Assembly (NCBI GenBank): GCA_902797885.1
Contig: CADBUP010000154.1
Coordinates: 1-57,511 of the forward strand
Direction of reading: 5' to 3'
Origin: an uncultured Ruminococcus sp.
Lineage (GTDB): Bacteria; Bacillota; Clostridia; Monoglobales; Monoglobaceae
Length of the DNA: 57,511 nt
Positions 44,119 through 52,281 of the stretch are shown here, piece after piece. The position numbers and the translations under genes were made by a program. Within the stretch, counting starts at the first letter, position 1, and every line of letters begins with the position of its first letter. Under the pieces are notes generated by a model. The model saw only the letters and a program-made list of their open reading frames with translations, did not search any database and had not been told where the DNA came from.

Positions 44119-44940
44119 ATGAATAAAATTGATTTAAAAGCCGATTTAGGCTTTTTAAAGTTGTTTTTACTCGGTATTATTATCGGTATTGCTTCAATAA
44201 CTCCGGGTTTGAGCGGCGGCGTTATCGCTGTCTCGCTCGGTCTTTATACCGTTGCGATAGACGCAATAGTTAATATCCGCAAGCAGTTTAAAAAAAGCTT
44301 TGCTTTTCTTTTTCCGCTCTGCCTCGGCGCGGGGATAGGGATAATTTCTTTCGGAATAGTTATGAAACCGCTCCTCGAACACTATGAAGTTGCCGTTATC
44401 TATCTTTTTATGGGGCTTGTACTGGGAAGCCTTCCTTCATTTTTTAAAGAAGCTGCTTCAGGCGGATTTCGTATAATCTATATCGTTCCTATGCTTATTG
44501 CATTCTGTGTCGGTATGCTTCTCTCGGGAACAATAAATTCAGCTAAACCCGAAGGCGAGATGTCTATGCTGACGCTTTTAATAAGCGGCGGAATCTTTTC
44601 GGTCGGAATGATTATTCCGGGTATCAGCTCATCATTCTTATTGCTTCAAATGGGTGTTTATGATAAGCTTATAACAGCATTTTTAGGATTTAATATAGGT
44701 GTAATCTTTTGGGTTGGAATCGGCTTTGTAATCGTATCTCTTCTCACTATAAAGCTTGTCCATATGGCTCTTAACAAGTTCCACGGTCAGACATACTTCG
44801 CCGCATTCGGATTTTTGGTATCGTCAATGATATGCGTTTTTCCCGGGTTTCAGACAGGAACCGCGCTTATAATTAACCTCCTGCTCTTTGCCGCGGGAAC
44901 CGCGTTCGCTTATATTCTTATGAAAAAAACTGTAAAATAA
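44119..44940 (+). CDS. DUF368 (PopT-type) membrane protein
   Basis: A 273-residue protein with about eight hydrophobic helices and two related re-entrant motifs, ITPGLSGGVIA and IIPGISSSFLLL, which mark the inverted-repeat DUF368 fold. DUF368 members are proposed to return undecaprenyl phosphate across the membrane for cell-wall synthesis, next to the DedA/UptA type. ATG 44119 is 9 nt after AAAAGG, whereas the in-frame ATG at 44110 abuts it. Monocistronic with its own promoter and terminator. Confidence 0.9.
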   Translation: MNKIDLKADLGFLKLFLLGIIIGIASITPGLSGGVIAVSLGLYTVAIDAIVNIRKQFKKSFAFLFPLCLGAGIGIISFGIVMKPLLEHYEVAVIYLFMGLVLGSLPSFFKEAASGGFRIIYIVPMLIAFCVGMLLSGTINSAKPEGEMSMLTLLISGGIFSVGMIIPGISSSFLLLQMGVYDKLITAFLGFNIGVIFWVGIGFVIVSLLTIKLVHMALNKFHGQTYFAAFGFLVSSMICVFPGFQTGTALIINLLLFAAGTAFAYILMKKTVK

Positions 44941-44976
44941 GGTCACACCAGATTTCAAGCCGGTGTGACCTTTTTT
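44941..44976 (+). terminator. Terminator of the DUF368 gene
   Basis: GGTCACACC (44941-44949) and GGTGTGACC (44962-44970) form a perfect 9-bp stem, followed by TTTTTT. It sits between convergent genes and touches the stop of the MGMT-like gene. Confidence 0.92.
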
Positions 44977-45293
44977 CATTCGCCGTTCCAGCTGAATTTA
45001 TCAATATCCACAATTCCCTCGTCCGATACATCGATTCTATCAGCGCGAAGCATAAGAACCTGCATATTCTCGCCGCCGAAGGCAAACGCTTTAGATACTC
45101 TTCCCTCACGGTTCACAACACGGTAACAAGGAATACTGTCGGGGTCGGGGTTTACATGAAGCGCATATCCGACAACCCGTGCCCAGCGCGGGTTTCCCGC
45201 ATACAGCGCAATCTGACCGTATGTCGCCACCTTTCCTCTGGGAATTCTTTTAACCTGTTCATAAATTCTTTCAAAAACAGTTTTTTCTCTCAT
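44976..45293 (-). CDS. MGMT-family protein (alkyltransferase-like) with PCYR active site
   Basis: A 105-residue protein made only of the C-terminal domain of O6-alkylguanine DNA alkyltransferase: the DNA-binding helix VATYGQIALYAGNPRWARVVGYAL and the active-site segment IPCYRVVNREG. The acceptor cysteine C56 is present, but the next residue is Tyr (Y57) instead of the catalytic-network His of PCHR. Repair by alkyl transfer may be weakened; a lesion-recognition role like ATL proteins is possible. ATG 45293 follows GGAG at 6 nt; an upstream ATG at 45305 has poorer spacing. It follows the kinase gene by 61 nt. Confidence 0.88.
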   Translation of the reverse strand: MREKTVFERIYEQVKRIPRGKVATYGQIALYAGNPRWARVVGYALHVNPDPDSIPCYRVVNREGRVSKAFAFGGENMQVLMLRADRIDVSDEGIVDIDKFSWNGE

Positions 45294-45354
45294 AAAAAAC
45301 TCCATTCCGCCGAGGTGATAACAGAAAATATTTTTTCGTTATACACTCCGCTGA

Positions 45355-47145
45355 CTATTTACCGTTGTTAACTGGCAATGTAATCGTCACTCTTGTATAC
45401 TTAGTGTACTCACTTTCTATTTTAATATTACCGCCATAGCTCTCGATTATCTCCTTCGCAATCGAAAGTCCGAGACCCGTGCCGCCCTTATCACGGCTTC
45501 GAGCCTCTTCTTCAACCCTATAGAATCTCTCAAAAAGGTGGCCGAGCTTGCTCTCAGGAATTCCCCAGCCCGTATCTTCAACCTTAATATATATGTCGTT
45601 TCTGAGCCTTCCGGCAAATATCTGAATCTTATCCCCTCTTGACGTATACTTAATTGAGTTCGATATAATATTCTTAACAGCGCGTTCTATATCGCTTCTG
45701 CTTCCTTTAAATTCGGGAATATCAGTCATTCTTGTGTATTTTAAGTCAAGCTCTTTCTTCTCGGCCTGAAGCTTAAACGTTTGGACAAGGGAATTAATCA
45801 TATCATCAATCGAAAAATTTTCCTCTTTTCGCGGCATTGTTTTCATCTCATACCTGCTTATATCAAGAAGATTCTGAACAAGTTCCGTCATCTTTCCCGC
45901 TTCCTGATAAACGATTTTCAGAAGGTTTGCCGTCATAGCCTTATCGTCAAGGTAACTGTTTAAAACCGTCTCTGTGTAAGAGCTTATAACCGTTATCGGC
46001 GTTTTAAGCTCGTGTGACACGTCAGCAACAAACTTTCTCATCGCCGACATAACATTAAATTGTTCCGTTACATCCTCAAACACACATACCACACCGGCAT
46101 ATCTTTCCGAATCCATTTTAAATGGAACAAACCATACTTTTATACGCCCCGAATCCCTTGTTATCTCTTTCTGTACCGTTCCGGACTTTTCAAAATAAGA
46201 AAATTCAGCCATTCTTACGTCAATTCCGCACTTTTTAAAAAATTCATCGAATTTAACCGACTTTTCGTCTTTTATTTTTAAAATTCTCTTAGCAGCCGAG
46301 TTAATCTGTATTACATTCTGGTTATTGTCAAACGTGATGATTCCGTTATTGATATGCTCTATTATAACTTCGACGCGGTGCTTGTCTGAGTTCATCCGCT
46401 GAATACTTTCTGTCATAACATATCCCATATGATTAACGGAATTCACAAGCTCGGGAAAGTCATTATCCTTATTATCACCAAATACCTCATAAAGTTCGCC
46501 CTTTTTAAAACCCTCTGCTCTGTTGGTGATTTTTTCTATCGACTTATTTATTCTTCTCGATATAAAAAGTGTTATCAGAAATGCCGCAATCAAGCAGGGT
46601 ATAAAAAGCAAAAATACAAATTTAAGCTTATAAAAAACGCTTGCGCGCAGGTCGGACATATTATCCTTTATATAAAGGATATAATTCCCATCCCCAAACC
46701 TTATTGGATAAGCAACATCCATAACTCCGCCGAACAACCTGTATTTATTTCCTGTCATCCCCGATTCCGCCAGCGATATATTCTCGCTTTTTTCAAGAGT
46801 TTCTCCTATTATTGATGTAGGTATAACAATGCTTAAATCATCACTTTTTAAAAGATAGATACGACGATTTTGGTTTATCGAAAGCTGTCCTTTATAATTA
46901 CTTAAAATATTTTCAACAGCCTCATAATCAGCATTTGTATCACCGCTCGCTTCATTCTGTGAGATAATTATATAATTTGCCGCTGATACAAAATCACTTT
47001 CGGTTACTGATTTCATATTATCGTCAAGACGCTTATAATAAAACATTGCCTCCCCTGCGGATAAAACAGATACTGTAATAATGAGTAATATAAAAACGGT
47101 TATAAGACTAACCGTAAAGAATTTTATGAATAACTTTTTATTCAC
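45355..47145 (-). CDS. Sensor histidine kinase with HAMP and PAS domains (WalK/PhoR-like)
   Basis: A 596-residue membrane kinase. Helices at about 7-30 and 172-195 enclose an external sensor domain of about 140 residues. Then come HAMP, a PAS domain (about 255-365, GIITFDNNQNVIQINSAAKRIL), HisKA with phosphoacceptor H378 in VSHELKTP, and HATPase (N-box NIISNSIKY, GTGLGLSIAKEI). The architecture matches WalK and PhoR. No response regulator is next to it; the MGMT-like gene follows. Confidence 0.92.
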   Translation of the reverse strand: MNKKLFIKFFTVSLITVFILLIITVSVLSAGEAMFYYKRLDDNMKSVTESDFVSAANYIIISQNEASGDTNADYEAVENILSNYKGQLSINQNRRIYLLKSDDLSIVIPTSIIGETLEKSENISLAESGMTGNKYRLFGGVMDVAYPIRFGDGNYILYIKDNMSDLRASVFYKLKFVFLLFIPCLIAAFLITLFISRRINKSIEKITNRAEGFKKGELYEVFGDNKDNDFPELVNSVNHMGYVMTESIQRMNSDKHRVEVIIEHINNGIITFDNNQNVIQINSAAKRILKIKDEKSVKFDEFFKKCGIDVRMAEFSYFEKSGTVQKEITRDSGRIKVWFVPFKMDSERYAGVVCVFEDVTEQFNVMSAMRKFVADVSHELKTPITVISSYTETVLNSYLDDKAMTANLLKIVYQEAGKMTELVQNLLDISRYEMKTMPRKEENFSIDDMINSLVQTFKLQAEKKELDLKYTRMTDIPEFKGSRSDIERAVKNIISNSIKYTSRGDKIQIFAGRLRNDIYIKVEDTGWGIPESKLGHLFERFYRVEEEARSRDKGGTGLGLSIAKEIIESYGGNIKIESEYTKYTRVTITLPVNNGK

Positions 47146-47180
47146 CGGTGCACCCTCTTAAAATTTTAATAAACAAAGCT

Positions 47181-47209
47181 ATTATACCATAATAGGAATT
47201 AAGAGTAAA
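47181..47209 (-). promoter_or_regulatory. Promoter of the sensor kinase gene
   Basis: On the minus strand TTTACT (47204-47209), 17 nt, TATAAT (47181-47186), with TGG before the -10. Confidence 0.75.
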
Positions 47210-47470
47210 GTAATTTTTAATATTGATTTTTATATTTATATAATATATATTATTGTTGATGCTGTAGCTGTAGGGGGTGTGTATTCTGTTGAAAGATTAC
47301 ATTTGTGTTACAAAAACGTAACTTTTGCATTTCGTTTAACTGTTAATTACTGTTGGTGTTTATAACAGGTTTCCACAGTTTAAATTGCATCCTTGTTTTA
47401 TCAACAAAGGACGCACATTTTATAAACAGGGAAAGTGTGAATAAAATGTGAAGAAATTCAGTAAAAAATG
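47210..47470. other. AT-rich intergenic region with DnaA-box-like sequence
   Basis: No gene is visible. A TTATTCACA on the minus strand (47436-47444) matches the TTATNCACA consensus, with a near match just after it (47447-47455) and TTTCCACA further up. Whether these are bound by DnaA cannot be told from this. Confidence 0.4.
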
Positions 47471-47499
47471 TTGACATATTAAGAAAAATGTGATATATT
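47471..47499 (+). promoter_or_regulatory. Promoter of the glycine riboswitch/alsT transcript
   Basis: TTGACA (47471-47476), 17 nt, TATATT (47494-47499). Confidence 0.85.
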
Positions 47500-47544
47500 A
47501 AAAAAGTTGAATAAAATAACGACCCGCAGAGGCTTTTTGGATAG

Positions 47545-47645
47545 AAACAGAAAGTGTAGGGGACTTCGGAGAAGCTCATTGAATTGAGTGCCGAAGGGGC
47601 AAGGTGAAAACCGAAACTCTCAGGCAAAAGGACGAAGACATCGAT
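47545..47645 (+). promoter_or_regulatory. Glycine riboswitch (single aptamer)
   Basis: The glycine aptamer core is clear: GGGGACTTCGGAGA, GTGCCGAAGGGGCAAGG, and AAACTCTCAGGCAAAAGGAC. Only one aptamer is visible, and the 40 bases before it lack a second core. An intrinsic terminator follows at 47665 before alsT, consistent with transcription control. In transporters of this kind glycine is expected to switch expression off, but the direction is inferred. Confidence 0.92.
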
Positions 47646-47664
47646 TTTGGTATTTCTTTCTTTG

Positions 47665-47696
47665 GAGTTGTCGTTCGGGTCGACAGCTTTTTTTAT
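47665..47696 (+). terminator. Riboswitch-linked terminator
   Basis: GTTGTCG and CGACAGC (with one G-T) form a stem around a TTCGGGT-like loop, followed by seven T. It lies between the glycine aptamer and the alsT start and should be the expression platform. Confidence 0.85.
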
Positions 47697-47826
47697 TTTA
47701 TAAAATTTTAAGCGTAAAGCAAGGTCTAACGAAATTCGGTCATATTTATTGAGTCAAAAATGCAACGAAGTTAATATGACACGGCGTATATGTGGATTAT
47801 GCGAAACGCTTACAGGAGGGAAATGT

Positions 47827-49248
47827 ATGGAAACATTCAACAACATTCTGGCGGTGATTGACGACTGGGTATGGGGTATTCCGCTGATAGTCCTTATCTT
47901 GGCGGTCGGCTTTCTTATGACAGTAAGAACAAGATTTGTTCAGGTAAGACACTTAGGCAAGGCGCTTAAGTATATGATTCAAAATGAAGAAGACGGAGAG
48001 GGCGATGTTACAAGCTTTGGTGCATTGTGTACGGCTCTTTCCGCAACAATCGGTACAGGTAATATAGTCGGTGTTGCTACCGCTATCGCTGCCGGTGGTC
48101 CGGGTGCACTTTTCTGGATGGAATTTGCGGCTTTTCTCGGAATGGCTACCAAATACGCCGAAGGCCTGCTCGCTGTTAAATACAGAGAGATAGGCTCGGA
48201 CGGGAAGGTTCTCGGCGGTCCTTTCTACTACATAGAAAAGGGAATGGGTGAAAACTGGAAGTGGCTTGCGAAAATTTTCGCGGTATTTGGAATGCTCGTT
48301 GGTATTATGGGTATAGGAACAATGACCCAGATTAACGGTATCACAAGCGCGGTTACTAATTTCTTTGACCCGGACAAGGCTATGGTTGCATTCAAAATGG
48401 GTGGTATGGAGTATACCTGGCCGACCGTTATAGCCGGAGTGGTTGTTACATTCTTTGTTGCGTTGGTTGTAATCGGCGGAATCAAGAGAATAGCTAAGGT
48501 TTCAGAAATTATTGTTCCGTTTATGGCTGTTCTTTATGTTGTATGTGCCGTTATCCTTATTGTCTGCAATATAACAAAGGTTCCCGGCGCTATCGTTTTG
48601 GTGGTTAAAAGTGCGTTCTGCCCGAAGGCGGTATTCGGCGGTGCGGTAGGTATCACGGTTAAGGCGGCTATGCAGAAGGGTATAGCGAGAGGTATTTTCT
48701 CGAATGAGTCGGGTATCGGTTCGGCTCCTATCGCCGCTGCTGCTGCAAGGACAAAAGAGCCCGTCAGACAGGGGCTTGTATGTATGACAGGTACTTTCTT
48801 TGATACAATTATCATCTGCACAATGACTGGTTTATCGATTGTTCTGACCGGTGCATATCAGCCGGCGATGGACAAGTCCTTGGTTGGTGTGGCTATCACG
48901 ACCGAAGCTTTTTCGAGGGGTTTGCCTTTCTCGAATAATTTGTGTGCCTTTCTCCTTATGATTTCGTTGGTATTCTTTGCGTTTACCACAATCCTCGGAT
49001 GGGACTATTATTCGGAAAAGTGTCTCCAGTACCTCGTAGGAAACAAAAAGGCGATTCTGTTGACATTCAGAATATTATACATCGCCGCTGTATTCATCGG
49101 TCCGTATCTTCAGGTTTCGTTTGTATGGACGCTTGCTGATATAGTAAACGCTCTTATGGCATTCCCGAACCTTGTTGCGCTGTTCGCGCTCAGCGGCGTC
49201 GTGGCAAGTGAAACAAAGGCTTATATAGCGAAAATCGAAAGCAAATAA
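47827..49248 (+). CDS. alsT: Sodium:alanine/glycine symporter (AGCS family)
   Basis: A Na+-coupled importer of alanine and glycine. The 473-residue protein has about 10 to 11 helices and the AGCS signature SATIGTGNIVGVATAIA...GGPGALFWM. ATG 47827 is 7 nt after AGGAGG; the frame extends upstream but that part is inside the regulatory leader. A glycine riboswitch upstream supports glycine as a substrate or signal. Confidence 0.95.
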   Translation: METFNNILAVIDDWVWGIPLIVLILAVGFLMTVRTRFVQVRHLGKALKYMIQNEEDGEGDVTSFGALCTALSATIGTGNIVGVATAIAAGGPGALFWMEFAAFLGMATKYAEGLLAVKYREIGSDGKVLGGPFYYIEKGMGENWKWLAKIFAVFGMLVGIMGIGTMTQINGITSAVTNFFDPDKAMVAFKMGGMEYTWPTVIAGVVVTFFVALVVIGGIKRIAKVSEIIVPFMAVLYVVCAVILIVCNITKVPGAIVLVVKSAFCPKAVFGGAVGITVKAAMQKGIARGIFSNESGIGSAPIAAAAARTKEPVRQGLVCMTGTFFDTIIICTMTGLSIVLTGAYQPAMDKSLVGVAITTEAFSRGLPFSNNLCAFLLMISLVFFAFTTILGWDYYSEKCLQYLVGNKKAILLTFRILYIAAVFIGPYLQVSFVWTLADIVNALMAFPNLVALFALSGVVASETKAYIAKIESK

Positions 49249-49258
49249 AATAAAAAAT

Positions 49259-49290
49259 TGACCGCGGAGCAATTCTGCGGTCATTTTTTT
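49259..49290 (+). terminator. Terminator of alsT
   Basis: TGACCGC (49259-49265) and GCGGTCA (49277-49283) form a stem, followed by seven T. Confidence 0.9.
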
Positions 49291-49361
49291 ATACTTAAAT
49301 ATATTATTGTAAACCATTTTATGCGTTATACGCACCTATCTATGCCCATAAAAACGTTACC

Positions 49362-49475
49362 TGTGGAAAACCTCTGAATTTTTGTCGATTTTAAGGTTTT
49401 ACACATATCGGACCTGTGGGAAATGTGGATAAGTCTGTTAATAACTATAAAATCGGCGTTTTTTCAAGTGGAAAA
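49362..49475. other. Cluster of DnaA-box-like sequences in AT-rich intergenic DNA
   Basis: TGTGGATAA (49424-49432) is an exact DnaA box on the minus strand. Nearby one- or two-mismatch forms are TGTGGAAAA (49362-49370), TGTGGGAAA (49415-49423) and AGTGGAAAA (about 49467-49475). The next 140 bases are very AT-rich. No dnaA, dnaN, rpmH or gyr genes are near, so a functional origin is not claimed. Confidence 0.4.
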
Positions 49476-49613
49476 CTGTAATGTAAATGTTACATTGGCT
49501 TAACATTAAAGTTATTTTATAACGAAAAAGGTTTACATAATTGATGAAAATTTTTCTTGACTTTTTTGATTTTAAGGTTCTAAAACAATTTTGGATTAAT
49601 AAAATATTTCGGA

Positions 49614-49651
49614 TAAAAAAACACCTGCTTTAAAAAATAAAAGCAGGTGCT
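49614..49651 (-). terminator. Terminator of the mtaB-yhhQ-nadE operon
   Basis: On the minus strand CACCTGC and GCAGGTG form a 7-bp GC-rich core, extended by A-T pairs, and are followed by seven T. Confidence 0.9.
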
Positions 49652-49655
49652 ATTA

Positions 49656-51542
49656 TTATTTATTATAGTTTATTGCATCTGACGGCATACGCCAGTCGCC
49701 GCGCGGCGACAGAGTGACAGTTCCTACTTTAATTCCGTCAGGAAGGCATGAGCGTTTAAATTGGCTGTTAAAGAATCTTCGCATAAATATATCAAGCCAT
49801 TTTTTTATTGTTGACTCATCATATACATTTTTGAAGGCGAGGCGCGCCATACGATAGATTTTATCCTTTGAAAAGCCCCAGCGAATCATATTGTATAAAT
49901 AAAAGTCATGAAGCTCATAAGGACCGACAATTTCTTCTGTCTGCTGAGCAATTTTCCCGTTTTTATTGGGAGGGAGAAGCTCGGGGCTGACAGGGGTGTC
50001 AAGCACGTCATAAAGTGTCTCTTTGAGTGTGGCATCAGATGAATCCGCAACATATTTCACAAGATAACGGACAAGAGTTTTGGGTATCGAACAGTTTACA
50101 CCGTACATAGACATATGGTCGCCGTTATACGTTGCGAAACCAAGAGCAAGCTCGGATAAATCGCCTGTGCCTATCACTATTCCGCCGGTCTTATTGGCGA
50201 TATCCATAAGAACCTGGGTTCTCTCCCTTGCCTGGGCATTCTCATAAGTTACATCGTGACAGTTAATGTCTGCGCCGATATCTGATAGGTGAAGAGATAC
50301 AGCTTCTTTTATATTAATCTCGCGGAGAGTAGCTCCGATAGATTTTATCATATTGATTGCGTTGGTATAGGTTCGGTTTGTCGTTCCGAAGCACGGCATC
50401 GTAACCGCAACGATTCCGCTCGGCGGAAGGCCGAGTGATTCAAAGGCCTTAGCGGTAACAAGAAGAGCGAGGGTCGAATCAAGTCCGCCGGATATGCCGA
50501 TTGTTACGGTATTGATTCCGATGTGTTTAAGTCTCTTTTTTAGGCCGTGATATTGAATGGCGAATATTTCTTCACATCTTTCGGTCAGCTTTGTTTCGTC
50601 GGACGGAACAAACGGCTTCATATCAAAGGAACGCGTTAGCTTTGTTTCGGTTGGTTCTGTTTTAAAATAAATGTGCCGGTATCCGGCATCATTACCGTTT
50701 TTAAAGGTTGTTACTCTTCTGCGTTCCTGAAGTATTTTTTCGGTATCAATATCGGCGTAGATTATTTTGTTTGAGAAAAGAGGAGCTTCGGAAAGCTTTG
50801 TACCAAGCTCAAAAATGAGGTTATTACCTGAGAATGTCATATCCGTTGTGGATTCACCTTCGCCGGCATCGGCATATATATAGGCGCACACCGCCTTTGA
50901 AGAGTGAACCTCTATCATCTTCCTCCGCCAGTCGCTCTTTCCTATAACCTCGTCGCTTGCTGACTGATTGATTATGATGACGGCTCCGTTTTTGGTATGC
51001 TCACAGCTCGGCGGAGCCGCTGTCCATAAGTCCTCGCATATCTCGGCGGCAACGGAAAAGCCGTTCATATTTTCAGCGCTGAAAATCAGTTTTGTTCCCA
51101 TCGGAATAAGCCTTCCGCCGAACAATATTTCGGTATTTCCATCTATTGTATTGAAATGCCGCGCTTCATAGAATTCGCTGTAATTCGGAAGGTTACTCTT
51201 CGGCACAAAGCCGAGAATTTCGCCGTCCTTGATAAACGCCGCACAGTTATAGAGCTTTCCGTTATTTGAAACGGGGAGCCCTACAACTGATAGAACATCA
51301 AGGTCTTTGGTTGCTTCGGCGAGCCGCAGGAGCTCCTGCTCTGCGAGCCTGATAAGCGAAGCCTGAAGAAATAAGTCTCCGCAGGTATAAGATGTCAAGC
51401 CCAATTCGGGCAGGGCTATCAGCTTTGCGCCGTTTTCGGCGGCTTCTTTTATACATTTGATTGATTCTTCGGTATTAAACTTAACATCGGCAACCCTCAG
51501 CTCAGGAGTAGCCGCAGCGGCTTTTATAAATCCGTCTTTCAT
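49656..51542 (-). CDS. nadE: Glutamine-dependent NAD+ synthetase
   Basis: Converts deamido-NAD+ to NAD+ using glutamine. The 628-residue protein has an N-terminal nitrilase-type glutaminase domain with the Glu-Lys-Cys triad (LPELGLTSYTCGD, PKSNLPNY, AEICEDLW), and a C-terminal synthetase domain with the PP-loop GISGGLDSTLALL. Its length is the usual one for the two-domain form. It is last in a three-gene operon behind mtaB and the queuosine-precursor transporter. Confidence 0.96.
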   Translation of the reverse strand: MKDGFIKAAAATPELRVADVKFNTEESIKCIKEAAENGAKLIALPELGLTSYTCGDLFLQASLIRLAEQELLRLAEATKDLDVLSVVGLPVSNNGKLYNCAAFIKDGEILGFVPKSNLPNYSEFYEARHFNTIDGNTEILFGGRLIPMGTKLIFSAENMNGFSVAAEICEDLWTAAPPSCEHTKNGAVIIINQSASDEVIGKSDWRRKMIEVHSSKAVCAYIYADAGEGESTTDMTFSGNNLIFELGTKLSEAPLFSNKIIYADIDTEKILQERRRVTTFKNGNDAGYRHIYFKTEPTETKLTRSFDMKPFVPSDETKLTERCEEIFAIQYHGLKKRLKHIGINTVTIGISGGLDSTLALLVTAKAFESLGLPPSGIVAVTMPCFGTTNRTYTNAINMIKSIGATLREINIKEAVSLHLSDIGADINCHDVTYENAQARERTQVLMDIANKTGGIVIGTGDLSELALGFATYNGDHMSMYGVNCSIPKTLVRYLVKYVADSSDATLKETLYDVLDTPVSPELLPPNKNGKIAQQTEEIVGPYELHDFYLYNMIRWGFSKDKIYRMARLAFKNVYDESTIKKWLDIFMRRFFNSQFKRSCLPDGIKVGTVTLSPRGDWRMPSDAINYNK

Positions 51543-51560
51543 TTTCGGTACCTCACTATA

Positions 51561-52253
51561 TCATTTATTGTTTTTATTCTCATAATCATTATAGTATTTT
51601 TTAAGCCAATGTACAGCTGCATAAGCAAGGGGAGTTCCGCTCAGAGCTTCTATCCCGAGCTTTGCAACATACTGTATGGTTATCATTGTGAAGATGTCCC
51701 ATGCGGGAACTGTTCCGCCAAACGCGAAAATTACAAAAAAGACAGTATCAAAGATGTATCCAATCATAGAACTTCCTATAGTCCTCATCCACATATGTTT
51801 TCCGCGCGTCCACTTCTTTATTTTTTCCATAAAGTAGGCATTGCTTAACTCTCCGAAGAGAAACGCAAAGAGCGAGGAAATTACTATACGCGGAACATAT
51901 CCGAAGACAGTCGCGTATGCGGCGTTTGTCTCGGCCATATATTCCGGGGCGGGAAGTATCAAGCCCAATGCGGTACAAAGTACAAAAAGTACATTGCACG
52001 CAAACGTCAGATATATGACCTTCCGTGCGGTCTTAAACCCCCAAATCTCGGTAAGAACATCGCCGAGCATATAGGCGAGGGGAAAAGTGACTGTTCCTGC
52101 GTCGAAAAGGGATATTCCCTTAACTGAAATAACCTTGATTGCCATTACGTTCGATACGAGATAAAGCGTTACCATAAACGCCGTTACCACCGTTAATGGA
52201 TTCATTCTGTCCCTGCGGTTTTTTGTAGGGTTCTCCGCTACCTTTTGATTCAT
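51561..52253 (-). CDS. yhhQ: Queuosine precursor transporter (YhhQ/QPTR, DUF165)
   Basis: A 230-residue membrane protein with about six to seven helices. The family marks include NVMAIKVISVKGISLFDAGT, the TFPLAYMLGDVLTEIWG segment and the conserved ELSNAYFMEKIKKW. Members import preQ0 or preQ1 for tRNA queuosine. No preQ1 riboswitch lies in the 28-nt gap upstream. It lies in an operon with mtaB, another tRNA-modification gene. AAAGGAATG precedes the ATG. Confidence 0.9.
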   Translation of the reverse strand: MNQKVAENPTKNRRDRMNPLTVVTAFMVTLYLVSNVMAIKVISVKGISLFDAGTVTFPLAYMLGDVLTEIWGFKTARKVIYLTFACNVLFVLCTALGLILPAPEYMAETNAAYATVFGYVPRIVISSLFAFLFGELSNAYFMEKIKKWTRGKHMWMRTIGSSMIGYIFDTVFFVIFAFGGTVPAWDIFTMITIQYVAKLGIEALSGTPLAYAAVHWLKKYYNDYENKNNK

Positions 52254-52281
52254 AAAATCATTCCTTTTTATATTAAATTTT

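Noticed and set aside
47500-47545. A first glycine aptamer to make a tandem riboswitch
   Set aside because: The 40-odd bases lack the conserved core (CCGAAGGGGCAAGG and CAGGCAAAAGGAC-like elements).
47749-47826. Upstream extension of alsT by 26 codons
   Set aside because: A strong AGGAGG directly precedes ATG 47827 and the extension has no family match.
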